Part shown: piece after piece, positions 16,898 through 27,900 of the stretch
Numbering within the stretch: the first letter of the stretch is position 1
Layout of the letters: each line of letters opens with the position of its first letter
NCBI GenBank assembly: GCA_024235315.1
Contig: JACKMP010000002.1
Coordinates: 248,001 to 312,000 of the forward strand
DNA length: 64,000 nucleotides
Direction: 5' to 3'
From: Chromatiaceae bacterium
GTDB taxonomy: Bacteria > Pseudomonadota > Gammaproteobacteria > Chromatiales > Chromatiaceae
Translations under genes and position numbers: made by a program
The notes under the pieces: model-generated
Told to the model about the DNA's origin: nothing
What the model saw: the letters and a program-made list of their open reading frames with translations, nothing else
The model's database searches: none

Positions 16898-19204
16898 TTA
16901 CCGGCCAGCCGCACGCACGCCGTCGAGCACCGCCGCTGAGGGCGCGACCGGATCGGCCGCCGAGCCCAACTCCGGCAGACGCTTGCTGGAGATCTCGACA
17001 TAGGCACGGTAACGCTGCCGGATGTCACGCACATAGCCAACCGGTTCGGTACCCCGCACATAACCATGGCGCGCCTTGCTGGCATATTGCTTCTTCGACA
17101 ACAACAGCATCGCCTTTTCCGCGTTGTCGAACCAGCGGTCGCCATCCATGCCCTGTTGCCGCGCCAGTCGCCGCGCGTCCTCGACATGGCCGTGCCCCGC
17201 ATTGTAGGCGGCAAGCGTGAACCACATACGCTCGTTGAACGGCAGCACGGGTTCGAAACGGTTGCGCACCCAGTCCAGGTACTTGATGCCGGCGTGGATA
17301 CCGTCCTCGGGTTCCTGCACCGTTGCAAACCCCATGAACTTCGCGGTGCGCGGCATCACCTGCAGCAATCCACCCGCACCGGCAAAGGATCTCGCCTGCG
17401 GATCGAAGCGGCTTTCCTGATACATCTGCGCAGTGATAAGGCGCCAGTCGAAGCCATACTGCTCGGCATACTTGCGGGTAATGTCGTCGAATGGCGACAG
17501 CCCGTTGCTGGCGGCACCGCCGGGCCGGCCGTCCGCGAGGTCCCTGACATTGCGCGGGTTTCCGAAGTATTTCTTGTACAGGATGTTGTAGACGAGGCCC
17601 TTGTACTCTTTCCTGATGAAGCCATTGAGCTCGGCCAGCAGCTTGCCGTTCTGTGCCCGCACCGCCACGGCGTGGGCGCGATCGTCACTCAGCCTGAACC
17701 CGGACTTGACCGGCAGCCCACGTGCCAGCTCGATGTCGAGCAGATGGCCGTCCGCCACCGTGGCGTCGAGCTCGCCGCTGGCCACCCGCCCGATCAACTC
17801 CTCGGTCTCCATTTCCTCCGGCGCGGCCTGCAGGGAAAACCGGGCCCCCTTCGCGCGCAGTTCGACCAGATCCCTCCAGTAGGGGCTGGAGCGCCGCACG
17901 CTCACGGTAAGACCCTGAAGGTCGCGCGCACAGGACACCGCATCGTCTGCATGCACCACCAGATGACGCGGCGCATGATGGTAGGGTCGCGAGAACGTCA
18001 GGCCACGCGCCGCCGCGTCTTCGGACGGCTCGAGGAAACCGGCCGCCACGTCGGCGCGTCCTTCAACGAGCCAATCGAGCAGTTGTTCATGGGTGTCCGG
18101 CACGATCACCTCGAGCCGCAGTTTGTTGGCGTCGGCGAAGGCCTTCGCCAGCTCGTACTCGAAGCCATGCAGCTCGCCCTTGTAGAGGAAATACGAAGCC
18201 GCGTTGTTGCGCAGCAGTATCCGCAGGACCTTGCGCTTTTTTATCCCGTCCCAGCCATCCTTGTGACGTGCACGTTCGTTTTCGGCAAGAAACTCCAGAT
18301 GCAGGAACTTGTTGAGCGCGGCACGCAGCTTGTGGGCATCGGGCCTTATCCCCCAGGCGATATCGTGGGTACCGGGCAGATCAAAGGCAACCTGGATGTC
18401 GTCACGGTAGCTGAGGTACATGTTCGCGACATTGCTGTCGCGCACGGTCGCATCGATCTCCCCGTTGGCGACGGCATCGAGCTCCTCTTCGTCCGACATC
18501 CCGCCCGGCCGCTCCACCAGCGTGATACCGGGAAACTGCTCGCGTATCGATGTCAGGTGCTCCCAGAACGACGAGCTGCGGTCGATCATGACGCGCTGAC
18601 CCTCCAGGTCGGCCGCACCCTTCAGGTCATTGCGGGACCTGGCGACAAGCACCTGCTGCCGTACCGTGGTCAGAGGGACCGAGAACGCGATCTTTCTGCG
18701 CCGGCTCTCGGTGACGCCGAGATTCGCCGCGATCAGGTCACCCCGGCCTTCGAGCAATCCCGGAATCATGTCCGCGAAGCGCTCGACCGGGACCAGCACG
18801 GGCTCCAGGCCCTGGCTGCGCGCGAAACTCTCCGCCGCCTCGTGCTGTGCCTCCACCGGCCAGCCCTCCCTCGGCAGGTAGAAGGCACCACCGATGTTGG
18901 CCGGGATGAGGATACGCAAGCGGCCACGTTGCTTCAGTTGCGCAAGGTCGCCGACGAAGCGATCGGCCGGAGCCGTATCACCGGGCGGGTCATCGACCGC
19001 CGTTGCCTCACCGGGCCGCTGTGACATGGAGACGACCGGCGGCCGATCGGGCGACGCGGGCGCAGGGGTGTCGACCTGCGGTGCCGGATCCGGGGCCACC
19101 GCACCAGACGTGGGCTGTGTCGGTTGCCCTCCATCACATGCGACCAACAGCACAGCAGTGATCAACAGCAAGCCGACGGTGATGGAGGTATGACCGAGTC
19201 GCAA
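16898..19204 (-). CDS. Lipoprotein with two SBP_bac_3 domains and a lytic transglycosylase domain (MltF-like)
   Basis: A 768 aa envelope protein that probably cleaves peptidoglycan glycan strands. A lipobox (LLVAC, then Asp) ends an N-terminal hydrophobic stretch; Asp at +2 would favour inner-membrane retention by the E. coli rule. A proline-rich linker is followed by two tandem type-3 solute-binding domains (about 90-320 and 325-560) and a C-terminal SLT domain with catalytic E597 in QMYQESRFDP and the AAYNAG motif. E. coli MltF has only one such binding domain. The start is TTG at 19204, the only reasonable start before the signal peptide, with a weak ribosome-binding site. Confidence 0.85.
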   Translation of the reverse strand: MRLGHTSITVGLLLITAVLLVACDGGQPTQPTSGAVAPDPAPQVDTPAPASPDRPPVVSMSQRPGEATAVDDPPGDTAPADRFVGDLAQLKQRGRLRILIPANIGGAFYLPREGWPVEAQHEAAESFARSQGLEPVLVPVERFADMIPGLLEGRGDLIAANLGVTESRRRKIAFSVPLTTVRQQVLVARSRNDLKGAADLEGQRVMIDRSSSFWEHLTSIREQFPGITLVERPGGMSDEEELDAVANGEIDATVRDSNVANMYLSYRDDIQVAFDLPGTHDIAWGIRPDAHKLRAALNKFLHLEFLAENERARHKDGWDGIKKRKVLRILLRNNAASYFLYKGELHGFEYELAKAFADANKLRLEVIVPDTHEQLLDWLVEGRADVAAGFLEPSEDAAARGLTFSRPYHHAPRHLVVHADDAVSCARDLQGLTVSVRRSSPYWRDLVELRAKGARFSLQAAPEEMETEELIGRVASGELDATVADGHLLDIELARGLPVKSGFRLSDDRAHAVAVRAQNGKLLAELNGFIRKEYKGLVYNILYKKYFGNPRNVRDLADGRPGGAASNGLSPFDDITRKYAEQYGFDWRLITAQMYQESRFDPQARSFAGAGGLLQVMPRTAKFMGFATVQEPEDGIHAGIKYLDWVRNRFEPVLPFNERMWFTLAAYNAGHGHVEDARRLARQQGMDGDRWFDNAEKAMLLLSKKQYASKARHGYVRGTEPVGYVRDIRQRYRAYVEISSKRLPELGSAADPVAPSAAVLDGVRAAGR

Positions 19205-19240
19205 TTCGTTGTCGATCTGTCAGGAACACGTATTCGATCG

Positions 19241-19268
19241 AGTATAGCGGCTGCGCAGAGCGCACCAA
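19241..19268 (-). promoter_or_regulatory. Probable promoter of the MltF-like lipoprotein gene
   Basis: The minus strand carries TTGGTG, a 16-base spacer and TATACT. The predicted transcript starts about 30 bases upstream of the TTG start codon. The -10 is good and the -35 weak. Confidence 0.45.
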
Positions 19269-19431
19269 CGAAGCGCGAGGCAGGCAGGTTTCTATGATTA
19301 AATTACGAACTTCTGATCTGTGGTGGTGCCGCCCCGATTCCATAGCCGTCGCCAGGTTGCCGAATCCTTTTCGGTCTCGGGTGCCGCACCACGCAGAACG
19401 GCATCAACACACCCAGGCGTCCGATAGCGCG

Positions 19432-21090
19432 ATGAACCAATGGCCACATACGACAGGGATACGCCTCGGCATCGCAATGCCGCTGCTGGTCCTGTTCGCC
19501 CTCGGTGTCGCCTGGCCGCTGGGCGCGCTGCTGCTCAACCAGCTGCCTTCAGACCCGTCCGGGATCGGCCAGCTGCGCCGCTTGGCCGGAGACGCCGCGC
19601 TGCAACCGTCTGTGCTGCAGACATTGGGCGTGGCACTGCTGGCGTGTGCGGTGGCGAGCCTGATCGCGATACCGGCAGCCTTCGTCGCAGTACGTGCGCG
19701 ACCGTCGGCACAGCGTCTGATCAAGCTGTGTGCAATCCTGCCTCTGGCCATGCCGCCGTTCGTCAGCGCCGGACTGCTGCTATACGGTGTCGATCTGTTC
19801 AATCAAAGTGCGTGGGCACAGACCACCGGCAGGCTGCAGGTACACGGCAGCGCCATTGCGCTGGCCATGGTGCTGGCGCTGCACTACTTCCCGCTGATCC
19901 TGTTCAGCCTGTTCTGTGGCCTGCAAGGTATCGACCGATCGCTGGAAGACAGCGCACGCAACCTCGGCGCTGGCCGCTGGCAGGTGCACTGGCGCATCCT
20001 ATGGCCTCTGGCCGGCCCGGCCTATGCGTTCGCTGCCGGCCTGATGTTGTTGCGGATCCTGGAGGACATCGGTACCCCGCTGATGCTCGGCGTCGACGGG
20101 ATGCTGGCACCGCGGCTGTTGCAGTGGCTGGCGAGCGACGGCCCGTCCGGCGCACTGTTCGGACTCGGCGGCACCCTCCTGTTGGTCTTGTCGCTGGCCA
20201 TTGCAACCCTCGCCTGGAGTTCCCTTCTTGCACCCCAGACGCCGCCGGCAACGGCCGTCATGCGAAATCCAGACCACCGGCACGCCGGCGCTGCCGGCTG
20301 GCTGCTGATGGCGCTGGTCGGGGTGATCGCCGCCACCCCCTTCCTATGGCTGGTGATCACGGCGACAGGCACTGAATGGCGCGGTAGCCTGCTGCCCACG
20401 GCCTTCAGCCTCGGTGCACTGCAGACGGTGACAATCGACTGGCTACCGACGCTGACAACGACACTGCACTACGCCATCGGAGTCGCATTGTTCGTGCTGC
20501 CGGTCGCGGCGGGCACGGCAGCGGTGTCGGCCAGGCCCGACCTGCTGGGCAGAACCACCCGCTTTGCCGTGGCAGCGCTGTACGCAGTGCCCGGGGTGGT
20601 GCTCGCTGGCGCCTGTCTGTACACCGCGGAGATGCCCGGACAACCCCTGCCGCCGCCCGCCAGTATCGGGTGGCTGCTGTTGGTGCTGGTGGTCGGCGTC
20701 AAACAGGTGCCGTTCGCACAGCGCCTGCTGCTGTACCGTCTGCACGGCGAGGCAGCACTGCCGGCCGATGCGGCACTCAGCCTCGGTGTCAGGCGTGCCG
20801 GTATTCGCCGGCGCGTCGGCCCGGCGGCTTTGGCGGCAACCGTGGGCGCGCTGGTTCTGCTCGCGGGCAGCGCGGCCGTTGCCGAGCTTTCGGTGGCGCT
20901 GGCGCTGCTCGGCAACGGAGATGCGCCTGTCGCACTGGGTATCTTTCACGCGCTGCGGACGCCTTCCGAAGTGCCGCAGGGTCTGGCTGCGGCGATGGTA
21001 CTGACCGTCCTTCTGGCGCTCTGCCTGCTGCTGGTCCTGGCGCTGTCAGCGCCGCGTCGCGCAGACGCGCCGCGCACGACTGAACGATGA
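19432..21090 (+). CDS. ABC transporter permease, FbpB/ThiP-like (two fused permease modules)
   Basis: A 552 aa inner-membrane protein with about twelve hydrophobic segments forming two binding-protein-dependent permease modules in one chain, as in iron(III), thiamine and related importers. Both coupling loops are visible (EDSARNLGAGRWQVHWRI and DAALSLGVRRAGIRRRV). ATG 19432 gives a short N-terminus before the first helix; the frame is open from 19294 but that extension is hydrophilic. The ATPase gene follows by ten bases. No periplasmic binding-protein gene is adjacent, so the substrate is unknown. Confidence 0.85.
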   Translation: MNQWPHTTGIRLGIAMPLLVLFALGVAWPLGALLLNQLPSDPSGIGQLRRLAGDAALQPSVLQTLGVALLACAVASLIAIPAAFVAVRARPSAQRLIKLCAILPLAMPPFVSAGLLLYGVDLFNQSAWAQTTGRLQVHGSAIALAMVLALHYFPLILFSLFCGLQGIDRSLEDSARNLGAGRWQVHWRILWPLAGPAYAFAAGLMLLRILEDIGTPLMLGVDGMLAPRLLQWLASDGPSGALFGLGGTLLLVLSLAIATLAWSSLLAPQTPPATAVMRNPDHRHAGAAGWLLMALVGVIAATPFLWLVITATGTEWRGSLLPTAFSLGALQTVTIDWLPTLTTTLHYAIGVALFVLPVAAGTAAVSARPDLLGRTTRFAVAALYAVPGVVLAGACLYTAEMPGQPLPPPASIGWLLLVLVVGVKQVPFAQRLLLYRLHGEAALPADAALSLGVRRAGIRRRVGPAALAATVGALVLLAGSAAVAELSVALALLGNGDAPVALGIFHALRTPSEVPQGLAAAMVLTVLLALCLLLVLALSAPRRADAPRTTER

Positions 21091-21100
21091 GGACAACGAA

Positions 21101-22186
21101 ATGAGCAAGCCAGAGCCGTGCAGCCTCGACCTCCATGACGTCGACGTCACGCTGGACGAGCGCGAGGTGCTGCGCAAGATCAGCCTCAATGTGCTGCCCG
21201 GCGAACTGCTGGCGGTACTCGGTGGTGCACGGTCGGGCAAAAGCACACTGCTGCGCACGATTGCCGGACTGGACTCAACCGCCGCCGGTGAGATCTGGAT
21301 CGGCAGCACGGAGATCAGCGGGACACCGGCCGAACGACGCCCGGTGGCGATTCTGCTGCAATCCTACCCGCTGTGGCCGCAGATGACGGTTGCGGCAAAT
21401 ATCGCCTTTGCACTGCGGCGGCAGCACCTGACCAGGGCACAGGTCCGTGAACGCGTGCAGCACGAACTCGAGCTGGTCGGCCTGCGGGACTTCTCACGAC
21501 ACCGCCCGTGGCAGCTGTCGGCGAGCCAGCAGCAGCGCGCGGCACTGGCGCGCACATTGGCAGGTGGCGCGCGGATCGACCTGCTGGACGAACCGTTCAG
21601 CATGCAGGATGCACGGCTCCGCGAAAGGCTGCTGCGGCTGCTGAAACACCGGCAGCAGCAGCATGGAACGACCACGCTGTTTACCACCCAGGATCACCGC
21701 GAGGCCCTGCGGTTCGCTGATCGGGTTGCGCTCGTCGATCACGGTGAACTGCAGCAGATCGGGACCCCGGCGGACCTATACGACCAGCCACACAACCGCT
21801 GCGTCGCCGAATACCTGGGCGACAGCAACCTGCTGGACGGTGAGATCGAATACGTCGGCGAGCAGCCGCTGTTTCGCACTGCCAGCGGCATCGTCTTTCC
21901 CTTGTTCGACCATGCGGTAAGACGCACCCGCACCGGCACCGCCATGTTTCGCCCACACGATCTGCACGTCGTCGGTGACGAAGATGAACTGTTTGCCGAC
22001 CTGATCCGATTCAGCGGACGGATCGAACAGATCGAGTTCCTCGGCGCCACCCTGCGTTACGGCATCGATCTCGGCGAAACAACCGTCTGGATGGACCAGC
22101 CGCGGCACACGACCATGTCCCTGCAAATCGGCGATCCGATCACGGTCGGGCTGGAACCGGCAAGGATCCGCATCCTCGAAGGCTGA
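21101..22186 (+). CDS. ABC transporter ATP-binding protein with degenerate signature and H-loop
   Basis: A 361 aa ATPase that pairs with the preceding permease. It has Walker A GGARSGKST (41-49), Q-loop LLQSYPLWPQMTV, Walker B IDLLDE (159-164) and a C-terminal TOBE-like domain (about 230-355). Two motifs are unusual: the signature is LSASQ (139-143) instead of LSGGQ, and the switch segment is TTQDH (195-199) where importers have THDQ, so Gln sits at the H-loop position. Catalysis may be altered or depend on a partner site. AUG is ten bases after the permease stop. Confidence 0.87.
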   Translation: MSKPEPCSLDLHDVDVTLDEREVLRKISLNVLPGELLAVLGGARSGKSTLLRTIAGLDSTAAGEIWIGSTEISGTPAERRPVAILLQSYPLWPQMTVAANIAFALRRQHLTRAQVRERVQHELELVGLRDFSRHRPWQLSASQQQRAALARTLAGGARIDLLDEPFSMQDARLRERLLRLLKHRQQQHGTTTLFTTQDHREALRFADRVALVDHGELQQIGTPADLYDQPHNRCVAEYLGDSNLLDGEIEYVGEQPLFRTASGIVFPLFDHAVRRTRTGTAMFRPHDLHVVGDEDELFADLIRFSGRIEQIEFLGATLRYGIDLGETTVWMDQPRHTTMSLQIGDPITVGLEPARIRILEG

Positions 22187-22295
22187 TCCGACGGTTGCCG
22201 TGATCATTCCGGACACCGCGACCCGGCACCGGGTGTGCATCTGTTAGCCTAGGAGCCCGTCGGACTCCTGACTGACCCGAGAGGCCTTCTGCATC

Positions 22296-24959
22296 GTGAC
22301 CTGGACACTCGCCGACCTGGACGTCGGCACCACGCTGTTGACCGTCAACAACCGTCTGGCAACCGAGTTGCGGGCACGTTACGACGCCCTGCAGGTGGCC
22401 GCCGGGCGGAAGGCATGGCCGAGTGCCGATATCCTGCCATGGCACGCCTGGCTGACACGCCAGTATCAGCAGTTGCTGGACGCGGGCCACACCGATCTCG
22501 ACCTTCTCGCTCCGGCGCAGGAGCGCGTGCTCTGGCAGGACATCATCGAGCGACACGGCGAGCCGGGTGCGCTGCTGCGCCCTGCGGCCGCAGCCGAGAG
22601 CGCGCAGACCGCGCACCGTCTGTGCAGCGACTGGCAGCTGGATCGACACCCGCTCGCGACCCTTGGCGGCGGCGAGACGCGGACCTTCCTGCAATGGCGA
22701 CGTGCATTCGAGACCGAACTGGGGCAACGCCGGCTGCTCGGCACGGCCGAACTGATACCGTTGATCACAACGGCCTATGCGGACGATGTACTGGCACCAC
22801 CACGCTGCGTGGTGCTCAGCGGCTTCGATGCCTTGTCACCGGTACAGAACGGTCTGTTCGAACTGATGCAGCACAGGGGATGCACAGTGTTCCAGCACAC
22901 CAGCGGCGGCGCAGCGGCACAGCATCAACGCGTCGAGGCAGTCGACGCCGACGACGAGATCCGACTGGCCGCCACTTGGGCGCGCGGGCAGCTGGCTACC
23001 CGGGCTCAGTCACGCATCGCGATCGTCTCCACCCAGTTGACACAGCAGCGCCGTGATCTCGAACGCGTGTTCACCGAAATCCTGGCGCCTTCCGCCTACC
23101 TGGCACCGGGCAGCGGACAGACCTGTTTCAACCTCTCGCTCGGCGAGCCGCTGTCGGACCGCCCGCTGGTCGCACATGCGCTGCTGGCCTTGGACCTGCT
23201 GTGTGGCGAGCAGCCGCTGAACCTGGTCGGGCAACTGCTGCGCAGCCCTTTCGTCGGGGGTCATCGCGTCGAGTGGGAGGGCCGCGCGCTGCTCGACGCG
23301 ATGCTGCGCAGGGAAGGTATGCCGCGAATCAACCTCCATCGACTGCGCCGCCGCCTCAGCCATCTCGATCGTGACGACGCGCGCCATTGTTCGGACCTGG
23401 CCGCACGCCTCGATGCCCTGTCACAGCGCCTGGACGAGCTGCCTGGCAGCGATTCACCAAGCCGCTGGGCGCAGCACCTGCGGCGACTGCTCGGGCTGCT
23501 GGGCTGGCCCGGAGAGCAGCCCCTCGACAGTGACGAGTTCCAACAGCTCGAACGCTTTCATCGGCTGTTCAGTGAACTCGCCGCACTCGGCAAGGTGCGA
23601 GCGCGCATGCGCCTTGGCGAGGCCGTCAGCCAATTGCGCGCGCTGGCGCGGGATACGGTATTCCAGGCGCAATCCCTCACCACCCAGGTACAGATCCTCG
23701 GCCCGCTGGAAGCCGCCGGGATGGCGTTCGACGCCGTCTGGCTGCTCGGCATGCACGACCAGAACTGGCCTCCCACGCCGCGCCCGGACCCGCTGCTGCC
23801 CACGCAGCTGCAGCGCGAACTCGGCATGCCGCACGCCTCAGCGGCGCGTGAGCTCGAATTTGCCGGGACTCTGATCGAGCGTCTGCTGCACGACACGCAG
23901 ACGATCATCGCCAGTCATGCCCGCAGCGATGGGGACCGTGCACAGCGCGTCAGTCCGCTGGTACACGACTGGCCGGCAGTGCCACGTTCTGCCCTCTCCC
24001 CGCAGGATCCGGCGGCACTGCACACCGCCTGCGCCGCTGTCGGCCGTCGCGAGACGATGCCGCCCGCCCGGGCCAGTCGGGCGCCGGCCGAGGTGCGCGG
24101 TGGTGCCGCGCTGCTGGGTGCGCAGGCCAACTGCCCTTTCCGGGCGGTGGCGCAGTATCGCCTGGGCGCCACCCCACTCGAGGAGCCGAGCCACGCCGCC
24201 GATGGGGCCGTGCTTGGCCGATTGATCCACGAGCTCCTGCAGCGGGTGTGGCAGGCATTGCAGACCTCGCGCACCCTCGCCGGGATGGATGACGACCATC
24301 TGGCGGCACTGGTCGCGCCGCTCGCTGTGGCAACGCTCGAGGATATCGGGCGGCGCCGGCCCGATCTGTTCACAGAGCGTTTTCGGGCAATCGAGGCCGC
24401 GCGCCTGACCCGCCTGGTGATCAACTGGCTGGGTGTCGAACGCTCACGCGCCCGGGCGTTCGAGGTGGTGGCACTGGAGCAGGATCAGGTCATCGAACTG
24501 CAGGGGCTGCAATTGTCCGTGCGTATCGACCGCGTGGATCGGCTCGACGACGGCAGTCTCGCGATCATCGATTACAAGACCGGCCGCAAGGTCAGCCATG
24601 CCGGCTGGTTCGATGAACGCCTTACCGAGCCGCAACTGCCTTTGTACTGCCTGCAGGGCGGTAACGACGTGAGCGCCGTGGTGCTGGCGCGCGTCAGGCG
24701 CGACGACAAGGGCTGCGGCTTCGTCGGACTCAGCCGAGAACCCGACGTTGCCCCCGGCCTGACCCTGCCCGCACAAGTCGAAGAAGGCACCGACTGGGCC
24801 GCGCTGCTGGCCCGATGGCAGCGCACGCTGAGCGGCCTGGCAAGCGAAATCACAGAAGGTCGCGCAGACCCGACGCCGTCACCACAGGCCTGTGAGTATT
24901 GTCCCCTGGGCGCCCTGTGCCGGGTGCGCGAGATGCTGCTGGAGGACGATGGTGACTGA
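22296..24959 (+). CDS. AddB-like probable DNA repair protein with PD-(D/E)XK nuclease
   Basis: An 887 aa protein of the gammaproteobacterial family that pairs with an AddA-like helicase. It has a helicase-like N-terminal region lacking a clear Walker A, and a C-terminal RecB-family nuclease domain with LIHELLQRVW, D759 and K761 in IIDYKTG. Four cysteines, C613 (ANCPF) and C866, C869, C875 (CEYCPLGALC), match the iron-sulfur staple of AddB. Its role is probably double-strand break end processing. The start is GTG 22296 after AGAGG with long spacing. Its last 11 bases overlap the next gene. Confidence 0.85.
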   Translation: MTWTLADLDVGTTLLTVNNRLATELRARYDALQVAAGRKAWPSADILPWHAWLTRQYQQLLDAGHTDLDLLAPAQERVLWQDIIERHGEPGALLRPAAAAESAQTAHRLCSDWQLDRHPLATLGGGETRTFLQWRRAFETELGQRRLLGTAELIPLITTAYADDVLAPPRCVVLSGFDALSPVQNGLFELMQHRGCTVFQHTSGGAAAQHQRVEAVDADDEIRLAATWARGQLATRAQSRIAIVSTQLTQQRRDLERVFTEILAPSAYLAPGSGQTCFNLSLGEPLSDRPLVAHALLALDLLCGEQPLNLVGQLLRSPFVGGHRVEWEGRALLDAMLRREGMPRINLHRLRRRLSHLDRDDARHCSDLAARLDALSQRLDELPGSDSPSRWAQHLRRLLGLLGWPGEQPLDSDEFQQLERFHRLFSELAALGKVRARMRLGEAVSQLRALARDTVFQAQSLTTQVQILGPLEAAGMAFDAVWLLGMHDQNWPPTPRPDPLLPTQLQRELGMPHASAARELEFAGTLIERLLHDTQTIIASHARSDGDRAQRVSPLVHDWPAVPRSALSPQDPAALHTACAAVGRRETMPPARASRAPAEVRGGAALLGAQANCPFRAVAQYRLGATPLEEPSHAADGAVLGRLIHELLQRVWQALQTSRTLAGMDDDHLAALVAPLAVATLEDIGRRRPDLFTERFRAIEAARLTRLVINWLGVERSRARAFEVVALEQDQVIELQGLQLSVRIDRVDRLDDGSLAIIDYKTGRKVSHAGWFDERLTEPQLPLYCLQGGNDVSAVVLARVRRDDKGCGFVGLSREPDVAPGLTLPAQVEEGTDWAALLARWQRTLSGLASEITEGRADPTPSPQACEYCPLGALCRVREMLLEDDGD

Positions 24960-27900
24960 GCCAGTAATTGCCGATGCCGCCGAACGGGAACGTGCGCTCG
25001 ACGTCAGCCGCTCTTTCATCGTGCAGGCACCGGCCGGTTCGGGAAAGACCGAACTGCTGACCCAGCGTTTTCTATGCCTGCTGGCGGGGGTACGGCACCC
25101 GGAAGAGATCTACGCGATCACCTTCACGCGCAAGGCCGCGGCGGAGATGCGCAACCGCATCCTGGCCGCGCTGGACGCCGCCACCGATCCGCAGCCGACG
25201 CAAACCCATCGCCGCCGTACCTGGCAGCTGGCACGCGCCGCGCTGGCGCAGGACGCACGCCAGGGCTGGCAGATCGCCAGCAATCCGAACCGGCTGCGGA
25301 TCCAGACATTCGACAGCCTGAGCCACGCGCTGGCGCGGCAGATGCCGTTGCTGTCCGCCCTCGGTGCCGCGCCCGGCACCAGCGAACAGCCCGAGAGGTT
25401 CTATCGCGAGGCGGCGCGCGCCACGCTGCGCATGCTCGAAGACGACACGCTGGGGCCACACGTCGAACGGCTGCTGGTGCACCTCGACAACCGCCAGGGG
25501 CAACTCGAGGACCTGCTCTGCAGCATGCTGGCACGGCGTGAACAGTGGCTGGGTCACACCCTCGCGGCCCCACAGGGCAGTGACATCGAGGCAGCGCTCG
25601 ATGATGCCGTCACCTCGCACCTGCAGCAGCTGCACGATGCCTGCGAACCCGGGCTGCTGAGCGCTCTCAGCGACATCGCACAGCAGGCTGCGGCCCGACT
25701 GGACCCGTCCCGGACCCGTGAACCGGCACCCGACTCACTCGGGGCCTGGCGCGAATACACGGCGGCACCCGGCACGCAGTGGTCTGATCTTGCAAAGTGG
25801 CTCGGCCTGGCAGAGCTGGTGCTGACACGGGGCAACACGCCCCGCAGGCAATGGAATGCCGATATCGGCTTCGCGGCACCCAGCGAGTCGGGTATCGCAG
25901 CCGCCACCAAGGCGCAACGCCAAAAGGACAAGGAGGCGATCAAGGACCTGTGTACGCGGTTGTGCGCCGACGACGAGACAGTCGCCTTGTGGTGCGGGCT
26001 TCGCCAGCTGCCACAACAGGGCCTGGACATGCAGCAACAGGCCGTGCTGGCGAGCCTGTTTGCAGTACTGCTGCACGCAGCGAGCGAGTTGCAGCTGGTG
26101 TTCCGGGACAACGGCGAGGTGGATTTTGCCGAAATCCAGATGCGCGCGCGCCGCGCCCTGGGCAGCCCGGACGAGCCGACAGACCTGGCGCTGAGCCTGG
26201 ACTACCGGCTGCAACACCTGTTGGTCGACGAGTTTCAGGACACCTCGAGCAGCCAATACGCGCTGCTCACCACGCTGACGGCCGGCTGGCAGCATGGCGA
26301 TGGACGCACGCTGTTCGCCGTCGGCGATCCGATGCAGTCGATCTACCGCTTTCGCGAGGCCGAGGTCGGTCTCTACCTGAGCGCGCGCGAGCACGGCATC
26401 GGTGGACTCCGCCTGGAGCCGCTGCGGCTGGAGGTGAATTTCCGCTCGACCGGTGCGATCGTCGACTGGGTCAACGCGGCTTTTCCGTTGATCCTTCCAC
26501 ACCGTGCGGATGCGGGGCGTGGTGCTGTGCCGTACTCGGCAGCCATCGCGCTCGACCAACAGGAAGACCCGCAGGCGGTGCAGCTGCACCCATTCGCCGC
26601 CAATGACGCCCAGGCGGAGGCGGCGTGCGTGCTCGAACTGGTAAAGGTTGCCTTGGGCGAGAGCGAAGATGGGCAGGTGGCGGTACTGGCGCGTGCCCGC
26701 AGCCATCTGCACGCGATCGCACTGGCGCTCAAGGAGGCCGGTCTGGCGTTCCAGGCGGTCGATGTCGACCCGTTGGCACTGCAGCCGGTGGTGCGCGACC
26801 TGCACCACCTGACCCGGGCGCTGCTGCATCCGGCCGACCGTCTCTCGTGGATGGTGGTGCTGCGCGCACCCTGGCTCGGACTGGGCCTGCCCGATCTGCT
26901 GACGATCGCCGAGGCGTCGCCGCGCTGCATCCCGGGCCGCCTGCGTGATCCCGCCGTGCTGGCGGCCCTGAGTACCGACGGTCGTGACCGGGTGCAGCGT
27001 CTGCTGCAGATCCTCGATCACCAGTTGCCGGCGCGCGGCCGACGTCCGCTGCGTCAATGGATCGAGGGGGTCTGGCTGCGTCTTGGCGGCCCGGCGGTGG
27101 CCTCGCACGAGGCGCTGTCCGATGCCCAGGCCTACCTCGCGTTGCTCGATCTCAACGAGCAGGCCGGCGGACTGCTCGATTTCGCGGGCCTGGATACGGC
27201 ACTGGCACGTCTGTATGCGACGCCGGACAGCAACGCCGATGGACGCATCCAGCTGATGACCATGCACAAGGCCAAGGGACTCGAATTCGACACCGTGATC
27301 CTGCCCGGCCTCGGCCGCCGCCCGCGCGGCAGCAGCAGCGAACTGCTTTACTGGCTCGAACGCACAGGCGCCGACGGCCGTACACGCCTGTTGATGGCGC
27401 CAATCCGCGCCTCCGAGCAGGCGACGGACCCGATCTCCGGCTACCTGCGAGAACTCGACCGGGAAAAAAGCCGGCTCGAGGCGTCGCGTCTGCTGTATGT
27501 GGCCGCCACACGCGCCAGGCGACGCCTGCACCTGCTCGGGCACATCACATTCAACAGCAAGGGAGAGCCGGGCAAGCCGGCAGCCGATTCGCTGCTGGAG
27601 AAACTCTGGCCCGTGGTCGGGGACATGTTCGCGCCGCTGCAGGCGCCGACCGCGGCGACAACGGGCGGCCCGGCCCTGAATCCGGCTGCGTTGTGGCGCC
27701 TGCCGGCAGACTGGCGTCCGGCAAGCGGCGCAGACACCACCATCGCGATCGCCCCGACCGACACCGGGACGCCCGTCGTCGACATCGATTACGACTGGGC
27801 CGGGGACACAGCCCGACACGTCGGCACCCTCGTCCATCGGCACCTCGAGCGCATCGCCACGCAGGGCGTCGGACTATGGACACCGGAGCGGATTGCCGGA

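Noticed and set aside
17066..19024. A 652-codon plus-strand open frame opposite the MltF-like gene
   Set aside because: No domain or signal is recognisable and it lies wholly antisense to a gene with two SBP domains and an SLT domain.
25735..27843. A 702-codon minus-strand open frame inside the AddA-like gene
   Set aside because: The plus frame has all helicase and nuclease motifs; the minus frame is a composition artefact of GC-rich codons.
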